Origin: RGIG4576 sp964606575
GTDB lineage: Bacteria; Bacteroidota; Bacteroidia; Bacteroidales; Muribaculaceae
Direction of reading: 5' to 3'
NCBI GenBank assembly: GCA_964606575.1
Contig: CAZSHA010000103.1
Location: 1-5,332 of the forward strand
Length of the DNA stretch: 5,332 bases
Under the pieces are notes generated by a model. The model saw only the letters and a list, made by a program, of their open reading frames with translations, had not been told where the DNA came from and did not search any database. Positions 1 to 5,332 of this stretch are shown in pieces. The first letter of the stretch is position 1; each line of letters starts with the position of its first letter. Made by a program: the position numbers and the translations under genes.

Positions 1-210
1 AAGTGTGTCAAGTTGCTCCATCGGATGAATAAATGGATCGGTATAAAACAAGTCGACTTTTACATTGTCATCCTTCGAGTTGCCGACTAAGTATGAGATT
101 CCAAAAGCTACAATTCCATCACAATCACCTTGACAATACGGGAACTCTCTGCGAAGAATTTCTTGTAACTGATGGAAATCAAACGAACCATTCTCTGCAT
201 CAGTTAGTCT
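1..210 (-). pseudogene. Open coding-like frame without a start, running off the left edge (unrecognised)
   Basis: On the minus strand a frame stays open for 70 codons from just after a TAA (211-213) to the left edge. The peptide includes FDFHQLQEILRREFPYCQGD and later VKVDLFYTDPFIHPMEQL. Its mix of acidic, basic and hydrophobic residues looks like a real protein, whereas the overlapping plus-strand frame is rich in His, Ser and Leu and reads like a shadow. I do not recognise the family. No ATG occurs in frame until 19-21, close to the edge, and I found no TAnnTTTG promoter element for this strand to its right. Either it is the remnant of a gene that lost its 5' end, or a true gene starts at 21 and the rest is decayed. 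A rare non-ATG start is a third option. The neighbour on the right is divergent. Confidence 0.35.
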
Positions 211-289
211 TTATATCTAACAAGAAAGAGATTAACTATCTATGAATAAATTTTCACCGGCATTCCTATAGGATTTAGAGAATTAACTT

Positions 290-297
290 TACCTTTG
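290..297 (+). promoter_or_regulatory. Bacteroidota-type -7 promoter element of the DUF6624 gene
   Basis: TACCTTTG at 290-297 matches the Bacteroides -7 consensus TAnnTTTG exactly. It ends 16 bases before the ATG at 314, so the leader would be only about ten bases. No convincing TTTG-type -33 element is seen 17 to 23 bases upstream; the best match there is poor. The leader is A/T-rich with no Shine-Dalgarno sequence, as is usual in this phylum. Confidence 0.6.
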
Positions 298-313
298 CGG
301 AAAATATATATCT

Positions 314-994
314 ATGAGAATTTTATTTCTGATATTCATTGTATTATTTTTTACGACTTGCACTTGTTCCAATTCAACAAATAGTTTGCTTGCCGAAGTG
401 TTTTCAAAAGACCAACGTGTTCGTCAACAGATGCAGGAACTTACTAAAGCTGTTTGTGTCGATGGTGAAATCGGGCTTATTGATTCACTGATAATTGTAA
501 ATGAGAAAGTTGCGCTAACAGACAAGCATAACATGGAAATTATAGATAGTATATTACAGCACGGTATTCCGAAAGGTTTATCGGCTGAATCTTATAAAAC
601 TATTTGGATCGTTATCGACCACGCATCGTTGGAAAAACAAGAGCAGTACATCACCCTAATTGAGAAAATGTCTATAGAAGGTTTGATTGAAAGCGACAAA
701 TATGCTATCCTATTCGACAGGATAGCAATGAAACAGAATCGCCCTCAACGCTATGGCAGCCAGTCGGTACAATTCGGTTCACCTGATAATATGCATCTCT
801 ATATATGGCCTGTTGAAAATGCAGATAAACTCGACTCCTTACGTGCATCTGTAAAAATGAATCCCATATCGAAATATTTGCGACAATTAACCGAAAATAC
901 AGGCATAAATGCAAAATATAAGCCACAAATTACAATTGAAGAAATTAATAAAATGATAGCAAGTTCAAAAGAATCCAGCCGCAAAACTCAATAG
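314..994 (+). CDS. DUF6624-type exported protein, probable lipoprotein (226 aa)
   Basis: Function is unknown; I assign the DUF6624 family from motifs. Residues 1-15 form a strongly hydrophobic export signal, followed by cysteines at 16 and 18 (TTCTCSNS). Threonine just before Cys makes the lipobox imperfect, but Bacteroidota lipoboxes are loose, so a membrane-anchored lipoprotein is plausible and a secreted protein is the alternative. The middle resembles the family core: a helix with DHAS and Q109 (residues 102-109), LFDRIAM (133-139) and RPQRYGSQ (143-150), then IYPVE-like YIWPVENADKLDSLR (163-177) and NPISKYLRQL (183-192). The ATG at 314 fits the signal peptide and the promoter element at 290. 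It converges with the large barrel gene on the right, with 55 bases between stop codons and a shared hairpin. The last five sense codons lie in that hairpin. Nothing links it to the neighbouring barrels beyond position. Confidence 0.82.
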   Translation: MRILFLIFIVLFFTTCTCSNSTNSLLAEVFSKDQRVRQQMQELTKAVCVDGEIGLIDSLIIVNEKVALTDKHNMEIIDSILQHGIPKGLSAESYKTIWIVIDHASLEKQEQYITLIEKMSIEGLIESDKYAILFDRIAMKQNRPQRYGSQSVQFGSPDNMHLYIWPVENADKLDSLRASVKMNPISKYLRQLTENTGINAKYKPQITIEEINKMIASSKESSRKTQ

Positions 995-1008
995 TATGCG
1001 GCTGGATT
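972..1008. terminator. Bidirectional hairpin terminator between convergent genes
   Basis: An 11-base perfect inverted repeat (AATCCAGCCGC at 972-982, its complement at 998-1008) encloses a 15-base loop. The left arm is coding sequence of the DUF6624 gene, and that gene's TAG (992-994) sits in the loop. Read on the minus strand, the stem is followed by CTTTTG, a better U-tract than the ATTATAAG on the plus side. It therefore probably ends the large barrel transcript most efficiently while also serving the plus-strand gene. Confidence 0.75.
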
Positions 1009-1049
1009 ATAAGCCCACAATTCTTAAATCAAATGGGGCATAAACTATC

Positions 1050-3398
1050 TTAATAATTTGTATCGACACCGCTATCTATGCTTCCATTATTCAATCGGCG
1101 GTTTATTTTCTTCGTTTTCTTGCCAAATTCCATGCTATAGCTTACACCCAGCATTATCATATTTGCATTGCTTCTGATGTTTGCTGTGTAATATTCCGGA
1201 TGCACGTCCGATATGGTTATCTGCTCATACGTACTCCCTCGTTTTGTAAACATATTTACACCACTCGCTGAGAAAAGCCAATTCCTATAACGATATTGTA
1301 TTTTTATTGTGTTCCACCTATCGTTCGATGTGAACATATTTCCCGACAAGCTATATCGCGGACATATAGCGTAATTTGCCGACATCAACCAATCGCCAAA
1401 TTTAAAGTTTCCGTTCAGCGAAGCATAAAACCTATTTTTAGTATAACTGCCACTATTCAGTTCTATATTATAGTTATCCCATCCGAGTTTACCCCAAATA
1501 GTTGCGAAGCCGAATAAGTTTTGCATTGATAAATTCAACTCCAAATTAATCAAATCATCATGTTTCCCATTAATCGGTTTCCTCATGAACTTATCATAGT
1601 AAGGACTTGACACATCACCAATATAACTGTAAGAATAATATATAGGATCAAATGTTCGGCTATATGCCGCCCATAGCGAACCCGTGAATTTCTTATTAGC
1701 ATATCTTACATATACCCTATTGCGAAGATATTCCGATGGCTTTAAGTCGGGATTACCTTGCTTCACCGATATTTCATCAATCGTTTGAACCATAGTTGAT
1801 TGTTGAGATATCGACGGCATCGATGGGTCATACATCATCAAGTAATTCAATGTCACGTGTTTAGACAACGGATAATTCATATTAAGATTCGACTTGAATC
1901 TTACGGCACTCACCGTATATGAATTATTATTGCTGTAGTTATATACACCTTGGGCACTTGCCGAATATCTCAAATTCTTTATTCTTCCCGAAATCTGTCC
2001 ATATACCGACGTTCGGTTTTGATAAATATCATCTTCACCCATGAAGCCTTTTTCCACTTGCCCATTTTCTATGCTGTTATAGTGGTCCTGAATTCCAAAA
2101 TTTGTGGTAAAGTGCTTAAATGTTTTCGAATACATAAGCTCTCCACCCACGAGCCAGGACTTATTTGTTGTCAATGTTATGGTCGAATCATTCCCTGCCG
2201 CCGAATCGTCAAATATGTTAACAAAACTTCTGCTATAGTCGCCTCTCGAATAACTTCCATACATAATAGCTTCAATATATTGAGTTTTATCAAACTGCTT
2301 TCTAAAGAACAAATCAAAATTCGGCAATTTAAAATTATTATCCCAATGTGTCAGATTTGTATACCTCAGAATGTTGTCTTTATATGATTGCATATTTGTC
2401 GAATTGTCGTCAGATTGTCTATTATCTAATGTCAATCCTAACCTCGCCATAAATACAGTATTTGGATTATGATGATAAGTATATCCAAGTAAAAATTCAT
2501 TTGTAATATAACCAAAATCACCAGGAATACCCGTTCTCTTTCTGATTATAGGCTTGTCACGACCAATAAATTCACCCTCCGAGCTGATTTCTCTTTCATC
2601 ATAATCCCGCAAATTCATTCGGTAAATAAAATCCCATTCCGATTTCCTACTGTGATAATTAACGCCTACGTTTCCGTTAATATTTCCGGTTGTTACAGCC
2701 GATGATAGATTGCTCACCACGTTTCCGCCATCCTCACGCGGTTTTAATATCACATTTATCACTTGCCGGTTTCCGTATCGCACATCGGGACTGTCGTGAT
2801 ATTCAATTCTTAACACATCCTGAGGCTTCAATGACAAGAAGGCGCTAAGGTTGCTTGGCTTGCCATTAATTTTAAACATAGGTGTCTTGTCCTCTACCTT
2901 CACGCTCTGCATCGACTCATTAACTTCCAGTCCAGGCATTTTATATTGAAGATTGTTCAACAACGACAATCCATTCGACGACTGTGCGATTTCACTTACC
3001 GAAGGAATCACTATGTATCTGTCTGGTTTTTGTATTACTGATTGAGCTGTCACCGTAACCTCTTCCAATTCAACTGAAATAGGTTTAAGTTTTACTATTC
3101 CTAAATCCACGAACTTATCAGCCGTACCCATTACATTTATGTACATCGGAGCATAGTTCTCTTTTGCTATTTCCAACAAAAGAGTTGAATCTGTTACGTT
3201 CACTGACTCAAACTGCCCAAACCGATTGGTTTCTATTCCTACTTTCACCTTGTTGGCACTATTTCGACCAACGACTACAGCTTTTCGTATCGGGACATCC
3301 TTCTCATCTACTATTGTTCCCTTAATTACATACGCATAAGCACCTGTCGATTGCAGCAGGAGAAAAATCGCTACTAAAAATAAAATCTTCTTACCCAT
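1050..3398 (-). CDS. Outer-membrane beta-barrel protein, TonB-receptor-like (OMP_b-brl_3 type), 782 aa
   Basis: A complete outer-membrane protein of the TonB-dependent-receptor-like class with an N-terminal carboxypeptidase-regulatory-like domain. Residues 1-22 are a signal peptide (MGKK start, hydrophobic core, cleavage expected after AYA). Residues 24-104 are the beta-sandwich domain, opening IKGTIVDEKDVPI with the typical TNRFGQF turn (57-63). EVTVTA (113-118) resembles a TonB-box region. Residues about 135-220 look like a plug: LNNLQYKMPGLEV, FKINGKPS (175-182), LRIEYHDSPDVRYGN (196-210) and VINVILKP. From about 225 the protein is a run of alternating strands rich in Tyr, Asn and Ser. It contains GNPDLKPS (548-555), a hallmark of this barrel family, and ends in SYSMEFGKK plus a polar tail. 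The start is set by the signal peptide. It is divergent from the PAS-LuxR regulator, whose probable operator sites lie just upstream. No SusD-like partner is present, so it is not a classical SusC. Transported substrate is unknown. Confidence 0.92.
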   Translation of the reverse strand: MGKKILFLVAIFLLLQSTGAYAYVIKGTIVDEKDVPIRKAVVVGRNSANKVKVGIETNRFGQFESVNVTDSTLLLEIAKENYAPMYINVMGTADKFVDLGIVKLKPISVELEEVTVTAQSVIQKPDRYIVIPSVSEIAQSSNGLSLLNNLQYKMPGLEVNESMQSVKVEDKTPMFKINGKPSNLSAFLSLKPQDVLRIEYHDSPDVRYGNRQVINVILKPREDGGNVVSNLSSAVTTGNINGNVGVNYHSRKSEWDFIYRMNLRDYDEREISSEGEFIGRDKPIIRKRTGIPGDFGYITNEFLLGYTYHHNPNTVFMARLGLTLDNRQSDDNSTNMQSYKDNILRYTNLTHWDNNFKLPNFDLFFRKQFDKTQYIEAIMYGSYSRGDYSRSFVNIFDDSAAGNDSTITLTTNKSWLVGGELMYSKTFKHFTTNFGIQDHYNSIENGQVEKGFMGEDDIYQNRTSVYGQISGRIKNLRYSASAQGVYNYSNNNSYTVSAVRFKSNLNMNYPLSKHVTLNYLMMYDPSMPSISQQSTMVQTIDEISVKQGNPDLKPSEYLRNRVYVRYANKKFTGSLWAAYSRTFDPIYYSYSYIGDVSSPYYDKFMRKPINGKHDDLINLELNLSMQNLFGFATIWGKLGWDNYNIELNSGSYTKNRFYASLNGNFKFGDWLMSANYAICPRYSLSGNMFTSNDRWNTIKIQYRYRNWLFSASGVNMFTKRGSTYEQITISDVHPEYYTANIRSNANMIMLGVSYSMEFGKKTKKINRRLNNGSIDSGVDTNY

Positions 3399-3406
3399 AG
3401 TCTAAG

Positions 3407-3437
3407 TTATTATTATTATTATTAGTAGTAGTAGTAG
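3407..3437 (-). repeat. Compound trinucleotide repeat in the barrel gene's 5' leader
   Basis: On the plus strand six TTA units (3407-3424) run directly into four GTA units (3425-3436). In the barrel transcript this reads (TAC)4 then (TAA)6, ending eight bases before the ATG at 3398. The tract lies in the untranslated leader. Change of copy number by strand slippage would alter the spacing and A-richness upstream of the start codon without affecting the protein. Whether it varies is unknown. Confidence 0.8.
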
Positions 3438-3451
3438 CAACTAGCTGCCAC
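3434..3451 (-). other. Small leader hairpin before the trinucleotide repeat
   Basis: In the minus-strand RNA, GUGGCA (3451-3446) can pair with UGCUAC (3439-3434) across a six-base loop, six pairs with one G-U. The opposite strand would have an A-C mismatch instead, so the structure favours the barrel gene's leader RNA. It is small and could be chance. Confidence 0.3.
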
Positions 3452-3481
3452 TAACAATAACGTTAACTATCTAATGCTGTA

Positions 3482-3509
3482 CAAAAGTAGATACAACCCG
3501 CATCACAAA
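3482..3509 (-). promoter_or_regulatory. Predicted promoter of the 782-aa barrel gene
   Basis: On the minus strand TACTTTTG (3489-3482) matches the -7 consensus TAnnTTTG exactly. A TTTG at 3509-3506 could be the -33 element, though the 16-base spacer is shorter than usual. Transcription would start near 3476, giving a leader of roughly 78 bases that carries the small hairpin and trinucleotide repeat. The first ACCCAAATGGGT box begins four bases beyond the putative -33 element. Confidence 0.6.
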
Positions 3510-3512
3510 AAA

Positions 3513-3526
3513 TACCCAAATGGGTA
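3513..3526. promoter_or_regulatory. Palindromic box 1, probable regulator-binding site
   Basis: TACCCAAATGGGTA has six-base arms TACCCA/TGGGTA around a central AA. It is centred about 43 bases upstream of the predicted transcription start of the barrel gene, where class II activators often bind. The 16 bases ACCCAAATGGGTAATA starting at 3514 recur exactly in box 2. A dimeric regulator such as the adjacent PAS-LuxR protein is the obvious candidate, but this is inference. Confidence 0.6.
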
Positions 3527-3549
3527 ATAAACACCGCAACACATAGTTT

Positions 3550-3563
3550 CACCCAAATGGGTA
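3550..3563. promoter_or_regulatory. Palindromic box 2, exact repeat of box 1
   Basis: CACCCAAATGGGTA repeats the core ACCCAAATGGGT (3551-3562) and the following AATA, 37 bases from box 1 and in the same orientation. The outermost pair is lost (C rather than T at 3550). It is centred about 80 bases upstream of the predicted barrel gene start. A 37-base offset is about 3.5 helical turns, so the boxes would lie on roughly opposite faces of B-form DNA. Confidence 0.58.
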
Positions 3564-3772
3564 ATATATCTTATCTAGCGGAATAAATGTAGGCGTGAAA
3601 TTCACCACTTTATCTTATATACGAATGATAATATGATTTGCAACACCAACAAATACGGATTTTTTGCATATTTTTTTCTGCATAATGTCTGTTTTAAGAG
3701 TTTTCAATCCGAATCTAGCACGAGTATTGATATTTTTATTTAACTTTACAAGAGTTTCTTAAAACTGCATTT
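3564..3772. other. AT-rich remainder of the divergent intergenic region
   Basis: No reading frame of note is present. It contains a perfect palindrome GTGAA-A-TTCAC at 3595-3605, T-tracts around 3659-3680 with TGCATA occurring twice, and a degenerate -7-like element TAACTTTA at 3741-3748 (last base A instead of G) about 25 bases before the regulator's ATG. No good -33 element accompanies it. The regulator's promoter is therefore only weakly defined here. Confidence 0.4.
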
Positions 3773-4392
3773 ATGGCAAACGTTGACGATTTCTTTATCG
3801 CAGACAATTCTGTAGGTCTTATTTCAGAAGCCTCATACGATAACGTTTATCATATCATTGATGAGATTGAGGCATTCTCCCGACTCACTTATAAAAGTGT
3901 TTATATTATCGACTATTATAAACGCAACTTCCTTTATGTTTCTAAGAATCCTTTGTTCCTATGCGGATTATCTCCCGAAGAGGTCAAGGAGCTAGGATAT
4001 AATTTCTATATCAACAACGTGCCTAAAGAAGACTTGGATTTCTTGCTTGAGATAAATGTTGCAGGATTTCAATTCTTAAAAGACATCCCGGCTGAAGANN
4101 NNNNNNNNNNNNNNNNNNNNNNNNNNNNNNNNNNNNNNNNNNNNNNNNNNNNNNNNNNNNNNNNNNNNNNNNNNNNNNNNNNNNNNNNNNNNNNNNNNGA
4201 TTCGAGCTTAAAGAAACAGAAGTTAACGTGTTGAGATATTCCTCTATGGGGTATACTATGAATGAGATTGCCGAAATCGTTCATCGCTCGTTCGACACCG
4301 TTAAGTCATACCGAAAAACAATTCTTGAGAAGCTAGGTGCCGAAAACATCACCGAAGCCATCAATATAGCAATGAATTACCGATTAATATAG
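3773..4392 (+). CDS. PAS-LuxR family transcription regulator, interrupted by an assembly gap
   Basis: A DNA-binding regulator with an N-terminal PAS-like sensor and a C-terminal LuxR helix-turn-helix. The first 108 residues, from ATG 3773, include SVYIIDYYKRNFLYVS (42-57) and LFLCGLSPEEVKELGY (61-76), typical of PAS domains in Bacteroidales regulators of this kind. No membrane segment is seen, so it is cytoplasmic. After the 100 N, 63 codons (4201-4389) encode the HTH: FELKETEVNVLRYSSMGYT, NEIAEIV, the recognition-helix part TVKSYRKTILEKLG, and TEAINIA, ending at TAG 4390-4392. The two parts are in different frames if the N run is counted literally, but an N run of 100 conventionally means unknown length. 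Family members are usually near 250 residues, so I expect about 80 missing. It is divergent from the large barrel gene and convergent with the second barrel gene. Likely role: activation of neighbouring outer-membrane genes, inferred from position. Confidence 0.88.
4099..4198. other. Assembly gap of 100 N inside the regulator gene
   Basis: Exactly 100 N, the conventional placeholder for a gap of unknown size. To keep the flanking PAS and HTH parts in one frame the missing length must be a multiple of three plus two; 100 does not satisfy this. Reading through the N literally gives a false stop at 4232-4234 and loses the HTH, so any 153-residue product called here is an artefact. Confidence 0.95.
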
Positions 4393-4404
4393 GAAGCTGT
4401 TTAA

Positions 4405-4453
4405 ACGACTTCTAAAGGGAGGGTATTACGACAAGCCTCCCCCTAGAAATCGT
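4405..4453 (-). terminator. Long hairpin terminator for the second barrel gene
   Basis: Two 18-base arms (4405-4422 and 4436-4453) flank a 13-base loop. They differ from perfect complementarity at three positions. In minus-strand RNA all three become G-U pairs, giving a continuous 18-pair stem followed by UUUAAAC. In plus-strand RNA they are A-C mismatches. The hairpin therefore appears built for the barrel transcript arriving from the right, as a second terminator after 4461-4480. Confidence 0.65.
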
Positions 4454-4460
4454 GTATTAG

Positions 4461-4480
4461 AAAAACGCAATAGCGTTTTT
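4461..4480. terminator. Bidirectional terminator between regulator and second barrel gene
   Basis: AAAAACGC (4461-4468) and GCGTTTTT (4473-4480) form a perfect eight-base inverted repeat with a four-base loop AATA, A-tract on one side and T-tract on the other, so it can act on both strands. It lies 68 bases after the regulator's stop. It overlaps by two bases the TAA (4481-4479) of the barrel gene. Confidence 0.8.
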
Positions 4481-5332
4481 AATGCTCCTCATTTGTTCTG
4501 CTCAATATATTATCGTTGTTGCTTCTTTTCTTGAACGGATTATTTATCATATTAAACGTGTAACGTGCTATAATCGAAACACCACGTGTATCATTCACGT
4601 TATGATTGTAAACATAGGTGTTATGATAGCGGTTCTCACTCCACTTCACCATGCTTCTTCTCAACAAGTCATTAGCGGTTACACCCACCAATAGTTTGCC
4701 TTTGCACAATATAGTCATCGCGCTTAAATCAATACCGGCAGTAGGCGATGTAATGTAATACCCCATATCGGCTTTAGAGTTGTAGATAAATTTAGCTCCG
4801 AGCATATACTTTTTAGCTACTGTAAACTCAAAATTAGCAGAAGCTCCCCACATCAAATCATTCACTTTAATCGTTTTATTCAAATATGGGAATGACATAT
4901 TCGGAACACTCGCATCCAGATGAAGTCCCATATTAAACCAATCCTTACGATAAAACCAGTCAGCATCAACAGACCAGATGTGAGAACGGTTTATATTGAT
5001 AGGTTTATCTATGATATCATTTCCCTCGTTAATGTATACAGGGGTAATCTTATCTTTAATGTTCCTATATGCCAATTGCAATGTTACTCCATAAAGATTT
5101 GCAGTCAAGTTGATTCGGTCGGTAAACGAAGGCTTTAGCAATGGGTTTCCTGTTGAATATTCATTATCGTTGATATAATAAATAGTAGGACGAAGTTGCG
5201 AATAAGTAGGACGAGCCATTGTCCTTCTATAATACAATGTGAAATCCACATTTTTATTGAATTTATAACTCATGCTTATATTAGGCAACAAGTTTGAATA
5301 AGATTTTGAAAAATCATCAGTCTTTTCGCCGT
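4479..5332 (-). CDS. Outer-membrane beta-barrel protein, C-terminal part (OMP_b-brl_3 type), 5' end off the window
   Basis: The last 283 codons of a second barrel protein; the frame is open to the right edge (beginning GEKTDDFSKSYSN), so the true start lies beyond 5332. A TTG at 5291 is internal, not a start. Visible are YSNLLPNISMSYKF, then RRTMARPTYSQLRPTIYY and STGNPLLKPS, the barrel-family signature also seen as GNPDLKPS in the 782-residue protein. Further aromatic alternating strands follow, a last strand SIIARYTFNM, and a polar tail with NPFKKRSNN. The two proteins share motif order and tail character but differ strongly otherwise, so they are paralogues or family members rather than a recent duplication. 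Signal peptide, N-terminal domain and plug cannot be seen. The gene converges with the PAS-LuxR regulator, with two terminators between. Substrate unknown. Confidence 0.88.
   Translation of the reverse strand, partial: GEKTDDFSKSYSNLLPNISMSYKFNKNVDFTLYYRRTMARPTYSQLRPTIYYINDNEYSTGNPLLKPSFTDRINLTANLYGVTLQLAYRNIKDKITPVYINEGNDIIDKPININRSHIWSVDADWFYRKDWFNMGLHLDASVPNMSFPYLNKTIKVNDLMWGASANFEFTVAKKYMLGAKFIYNSKADMGYYITSPTAGIDLSAMTILCKGKLLVGVTANDLLRRSMVKWSENRYHNTYVYNHNVNDTRGVSIIARYTFNMINNPFKKRSNNDNILSRTNEEH

Noticed and set aside
33..245. A 70-residue plus-strand frame starting with ATG at 33
   Set aside because: It is rich in His, Ser and Leu with no recognisable motif and no promoter, and it overlaps the more protein-like minus-strand frame.
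705..984. Minus-strand frames within the DUF6624 gene
   Set aside because: They are shadows of a gene with clear signal peptide and family motifs on the plus strand.
1014..1041. Possible GCCC/GGGGC hairpin between the convergent genes
   Set aside because: The stem is very short with a long loop, and the strong 972-1008 hairpin already explains termination here.
1950..2387. A 145-residue plus-strand frame inside the large barrel gene
   Set aside because: It is antisense to a well-supported barrel coding sequence, has a Cys/Ile/His-rich shadow composition and no promoter.
1050..3398. Classical SusC nutrient receptor
   Set aside because: There is no SusD-like gene beside it, and at 782 residues it is shorter than usual SusC proteins of about 1000.
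3567..3618. TATCTTAT occurring twice (3567-3574 and 3611-3618)
   Set aside because: An eight-base repeat in AT-rich DNA without symmetry or useful spacing is likely chance.
3773..4234. A 153-residue product reading through the N run
   Set aside because: The frame after the gap is an artefact of the arbitrary gap length; the LuxR HTH is in another frame ending at 4392.
5289..5291. TTG as start codon of the right-hand barrel gene
   Set aside because: The frame stays open upstream to the window edge with typical barrel sequence, so the TTG is an internal Leu codon.

Overview
The window looks like chromosomal DNA of a Bacteroidota member, most likely order Bacteroidales. The signs are AT-rich DNA, TAnnTTTG-type -7 promoter elements, no clear Shine-Dalgarno sequences, two outer-membrane beta-barrel proteins of the OMP_b-brl_3/TonB-receptor-like type, and a PAS-LuxR regulator of a style common in gut Bacteroidales. 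A run of exactly 100 N (4099-4198) marks a scaffold gap of unknown length, so this is a draft genome or a metagenome-assembled genome. Genus cannot be read from the sequence.

Layout, left to right. (1) 1-210, minus strand: a 70-codon open frame that runs off the left edge, looks coding in composition, but has no ordinary start; it is either a 5'-truncated gene remnant or a fragment of a gene lying further left. (2) 314-994, plus: a secreted or lipoprotein-like protein with a DUF6624-type domain, behind a good TAnnTTTG promoter element. (3) 972-1008: a strong hairpin shared by the convergent ends of that gene and the next. (4) 1050-3398, minus: a complete 782-residue outer-membrane beta-barrel protein with signal peptide, carboxypeptidase-regulatory-like domain, plug-like region and barrel. 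(5) 3399-3772: a divergent control region with a compound trinucleotide repeat in the barrel gene's leader, its promoter, two identical ACCCAAATGGGT palindromic boxes 37 bp apart, and a third palindrome. (6) 3773-4392, plus: a PAS-LuxR transcription regulator interrupted by the assembly gap. (7) 4405-4480: two hairpin terminators between convergent genes. (8) 4479-5332, minus: the C-terminal part of a second barrel protein of the same family, running off the right edge.

The likely working unit is the PAS-LuxR regulator flanked by two related outer-membrane barrels. The paired palindromes lie just upstream of the first barrel's promoter, the nearer one centred about 43 bp before its predicted transcription start. 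That is a position typical of an activator contacting RNA polymerase. My inference is that the regulator senses a signal through its PAS domain and switches this barrel gene, and perhaps the second one, on. The substrate of the barrels cannot be told from the sequence, and I do not see a wholly new kind of system here.
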